Origin: Clostridium_T sp040217795
Lineage (GTDB): Bacteria > Bacillota > Clostridia > Clostridiales > Clostridiaceae
DNA length: 16,108 nt
Assembly: GCA_040217795.1 (NCBI GenBank)
Contig: JBEHWK010000077.1
Coordinates: forward strand, 1-16,108
Reading direction: 5' to 3'
Shown here piece by piece: positions 13,903 through 16,108 of this stretch (its first letter is position 1; each line of letters starts with the position of its first letter). A program made the position numbers and the translations under genes. The notes under the pieces were generated by a model that worked only from the letters and a program-made list of their open reading frames with translations, did no database searches and was not told the origin of the DNA.

Positions 13903-15534
13903 ATGAGTATGTTTTGTTATCAATGTCAGGAGACAGCAAAGAGGACAGGTTGTGAAATCAAAGGGGTATGTGGTAAAAACCAAGAGGTTGCAAAGTTACA
14001 GGATTTATTGATTTATGTGACAAAAGGCATTGCTGAAGTTGTTGTTAAAGGGAATTTGAATGTCAAGACACTGGGACTTGTTAATCATGAAGTTTTAAAG
14101 AGCCTTTTTATTACTATTACAAATGCAAATTTCGATGAAACAGCAATAGAAAAACAGATTATAAAACTGATTGGTATCAGAAATGAATTGAAAAAGCAGA
14201 TTGGTGACATTCAGCTTGGAGATGCGGCAGCATTTGAAGTGACTGATAAAGCTTCAATGCTTGAGAAAGCATCAAAAGTTGGAGTGCTTGCTACAAAAAA
14301 TGAAGATGTTCGCTCCTTAAGAGAACTAATAACATATGGGGTGAAGGGTATGGCAGCGTATGCTCATCATGCGCTGAATATCGGAAAAGAGAATACGGAT
14401 ATCTATACATTTATATATCAAGCATTAGCTTCTGTCTTAAATGATTCACTCAGTGTGGATGAATTGGTGGCACTTACTTTAAAAACAGGTCAATATGGTG
14501 TAACTGCAATGGCACTGCTTGATGAAGCCAATACATCAAAGTATGGAAATCCGGAAATCACAAGTGTTAATATTGGTGTAAGAAACAACCCTGGTATTTT
14601 AATTTCAGGTCATGATTTGACTGACCTGGAACAGCTCCTTGAGCAAACAAAGGGAACTGGTGTTGATGTATATACTCATAGTGAAATGCTTCCTGCCCAT
14701 TACTATCCGTTTTTCAAAAAGTACGAAAACTTTGTTGGTAACTATGGCAGCTCATGGTGGAGGCAGGTTGGAGAATTTGAAACCTTTAATGGTCCTATCC
14801 TGTTTACTACAAACTGTATCGTGCCGCCTAAGAGTGAAGAAGTCAGAAAAAGAATATTTACCTCCGGAGCATCCGGCTACCCTGGCTGTACTCATATCGA
14901 AGCTGATAATAATGGTAAAAAAGATTTTTCTGCAATTATTGAAATGGCTAAGAAATGCAAGGCACCGGCAGAGATTGAAACAGGCAGCATCCTTGGGGGA
15001 TTTGCACATGCACAGGTTTTTGCTCTGGCAGACAAGGTAGTTGATGCCGTTAAATCAGGTGCTATAAAGAAATTCTTTGTCATGGCGGGATGTGATGGCA
15101 GAATGAAATCAAGAGAATATTATACAGAGTTTGCTGAAAAGCTTCCAAAAGATACAGTAATTCTTACAGCAGGCTGTGCAAAATATAGATACAATAAGCT
15201 TGCATTGGGAGATATCGGTGGTATACCAAGAGTTTTGGATGCAGGTCAGTGCAATGATTCTTACTCCCTTGCAGTTATCGCACTGAAGCTTAAAGAAGTA
15301 TTTGGACTTGATGACATTAACAAACTGCCTATTGTATATAACATAGCATGGTATGAGCAAAAAGCTGTTATTGTACTCCTGGCATTACTCTATTTAGGAG
15401 TAAAAAATATTCATTTAGGACCTACATTGCCGGGATTTTTATCTCCAAATGTTGCAAAAGTTCTTGTAGATACCTTCAGTATTGCAGGAATAGGGAGTGT
15501 TGATGATGATATAGCAATGTTTATGGCACAATAA
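13903..15534 (+). CDS. hcp: Hybrid cluster protein (hydroxylamine/NO reductase), class I
   Basis: The 543-residue length is normal for class I Hcp. The N-terminal C5-X2-C8-X8-C17-X5-C23 motif binds the [4Fe-4S] cluster in strict anaerobes; E. coli-type proteins have wider spacing. All hybrid-cluster ligands known from Desulfovibrio can be placed: H237, E261, C305, C397 (MAGCDGR), C425 (TAGCAKY), C450 (AGQCND), E485 and K487. The enzyme reduces hydroxylamine in vitro and is regarded as an NO reductase or nitrosative-stress protein in vivo, in the cytoplasm. AGGAGG lies 6 bases before the ATG. The gene is monocistronic, between its own promoter region and a strong terminator. No hcr reductase partner is present nearby, which is usual for class I. 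Confidence 0.97.
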   Translation: MSMFCYQCQETAKRTGCEIKGVCGKNQEVAKLQDLLIYVTKGIAEVVVKGNLNVKTLGLVNHEVLKSLFITITNANFDETAIEKQIIKLIGIRNELKKQIGDIQLGDAAAFEVTDKASMLEKASKVGVLATKNEDVRSLRELITYGVKGMAAYAHHALNIGKENTDIYTFIYQALASVLNDSLSVDELVALTLKTGQYGVTAMALLDEANTSKYGNPEITSVNIGVRNNPGILISGHDLTDLEQLLEQTKGTGVDVYTHSEMLPAHYYPFFKKYENFVGNYGSSWWRQVGEFETFNGPILFTTNCIVPPKSEEVRKRIFTSGASGYPGCTHIEADNNGKKDFSAIIEMAKKCKAPAEIETGSILGGFAHAQVFALADKVVDAVKSGAIKKFFVMAGCDGRMKSREYYTEFAEKLPKDTVILTAGCAKYRYNKLALGDIGGIPRVLDAGQCNDSYSLAVIALKLKEVFGLDDINKLPIVYNIAWYEQKAVIVLLALLYLGVKNIHLGPTLPGFLSPNVAKVLVDTFSIAGIGSVDDDIAMFMAQ

Positions 15535-15549
15535 TAAATAGAATATAAG

Positions 15550-15594
15550 GCAGTTCCTGACAATCAGCAAATAATTGTCAGGAACTGCTATTTT
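15550..15594 (+). terminator. Strong intrinsic terminator after hcp
   Basis: A perfect 15-bp stem pairs GCAGTTCCTGACAAT (15550-15564) with ATTGTCAGGAACTGC (15574-15588) around a 9-base loop, followed by TATTTT. It separates hcp from the HD-domain gene. Confidence 0.9.
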
Positions 15595-15620
15595 CAATGA
15601 ATAATAATGGAGGTACGATG

Positions 15621-16108
15621 ATGAATAAAAAAAGTGCTTTAATAAATGAGATGATAAAATATTATGCGGGAGATGTTAAGCGAATCAACCATTTTATCAA
15701 AGTATACAGTTTTGCAAAAACCATCGGCGAAATGGAGCAGCTTGATGATGAAAATCAGGAAATATTGGAGATAGCTGCTATTGTTCATGATATTGGTATA
15801 AAAGTCAGTGAACAGAAGTACAATTCAAGTTCAGGAAAATATCAGCAAATAGAAGGTCCTGCTCTTGCAAAGGACTTACTTGAGAAGATAGGATTTATTG
15901 ATTCTATCATATCAAGAGTCTGCTATCTTGTAGGGCACCATCATACATATAATGTGATTGATGATATGGATTTCCAGATTCTTGTTGAAGCTGATTTTCT
16001 AATCAATATAAATGAGGATGAAATGTCTCAGGAAGTAATTTGCAAAATCAGAGATAAGTACTTTAAAACAAATACGGGAATTAATTATTTGAAGATGTTG
16101 TATTTGGC
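15621..16108 (+). CDS. HD-domain hydrolase, truncated by the window edge
   Basis: The frame starts with a tandem ATG at 15618 and 15621. The second is preferred because GGAGG at 15609-15613 is then 7 bases away. The visible 162 residues carry the HD metal-binding pattern: H24 (RINHFIKVYSFA), H56-D57 (IVHDIGI), H106-H107 (VGHHHTY) and D125 (EADFLIN). This is a small HD-domain phosphohydrolase, a group that includes nucleotidases and cyclic-nucleotide hydrolases. The substrate is not evident. The frame is still open at the end of the window, so only a C-terminal part is missing. It follows the hcp terminator, so it needs its own promoter or read-through; no clear promoter is seen in the 30 bases between. 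Confidence 0.85.
   Translation, partial: MNKKSALINEMIKYYAGDVKRINHFIKVYSFAKTIGEMEQLDDENQEILEIAAIVHDIGIKVSEQKYNSSSGKYQQIEGPALAKDLLEKIGFIDSIISRVCYLVGHHHTYNVIDDMDFQILVEADFLININEDEMSQEVICKIRDKYFKTNTGINYLKMLYL

Noticed and set aside
14639..15040. 133-codon frame inside hcp, same strand
   Set aside because: It is a shadow of the certain hcp frame, with a composition unlike a real protein and no initiation signals.

Overview
The window reads as a stretch of chromosome from a low-GC anaerobic Firmicute of the Clostridia type. This rests on AT-rich codon use, strong GGAGG ribosome binding sites, a class I hybrid cluster protein with the CX2CX8CX5C motif of strict anaerobes, and closest recognisable families typical of gut or sediment clostridia. 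No rRNA, tRNA, CRISPR array or intact transposase was seen. Both edges cut genes: the 23S rRNA m5U methyltransferase rlmD on the left and an HD-domain protein on the right.

Left part (1-7000) is an integration hotspot built on the 3' end of rlmD. The rlmD gene ends in the conserved SSHVEC segment. Two further copies of an rlmD tail (SSH-I/V-EC, then a short VIEKK ending and stop) lie at about 2038 and 6918. They share 55 of 60 bases, including 24 bases past the stop codon. They divide the region into two intervals. Interval I holds a radical SAM gene. Interval II begins with a decayed large serine recombinase (zinc ribbon and C-terminal scraps only) and carries a MerR regulator divergent from a six-gene operon: iron-type alcohol dehydrogenase, hexapeptide acetyltransferase, cyclophilin-fold lipoprotein, flavodoxin-like reductase, carboxymuconolactone decarboxylase family protein and cupin. 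The intergenic MerR promoter is textbook: a 19-bp spacer carrying a perfect 20-bp palindrome. I infer a captured, immobilised element whose cargo is an inducible redox or electrophile-response operon.

Middle part (7000-13700) is a duplicated locus. A gene for an alpha/alpha-toroid (squalene cyclase/prenyltransferase-like) protein is intact at 12711-13697. At 7166-7396 it exists as a relic with an in-frame internal deletion of about 250 codons and one stop. The leader and terminator upstream of both copies are also related. Between the copies sits an operon for membrane-associated sugar transfer: a beta-phosphoglucomutase-like HAD phosphatase, a GtrB/CsbB-type polyprenyl-phosphate glycosyltransferase, and a 1043-residue fusion of a GtrA-type flippase with a YfhO-type GT-C glycosyltransferase. 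Together the last two genes encode all three steps of a CsbB-GtcA-YfhO-like pathway that decorates a cell-surface polymer.

Right part (13700-16108) is a nitrosative/redox stress gene, hcp, with a CRP/FNR-like palindrome placed near -41 of a predicted promoter and a leader hairpin. It is followed by a strong terminator and the start of an HD-domain hydrolase.

The most noteworthy items are the repeated rlmD tails with the recombinase relic, the toroid-gene duplication flanking the glycosylation operon, and the GtrA-YfhO fusion. All functional assignments are from reading motifs by eye; no database search was run.
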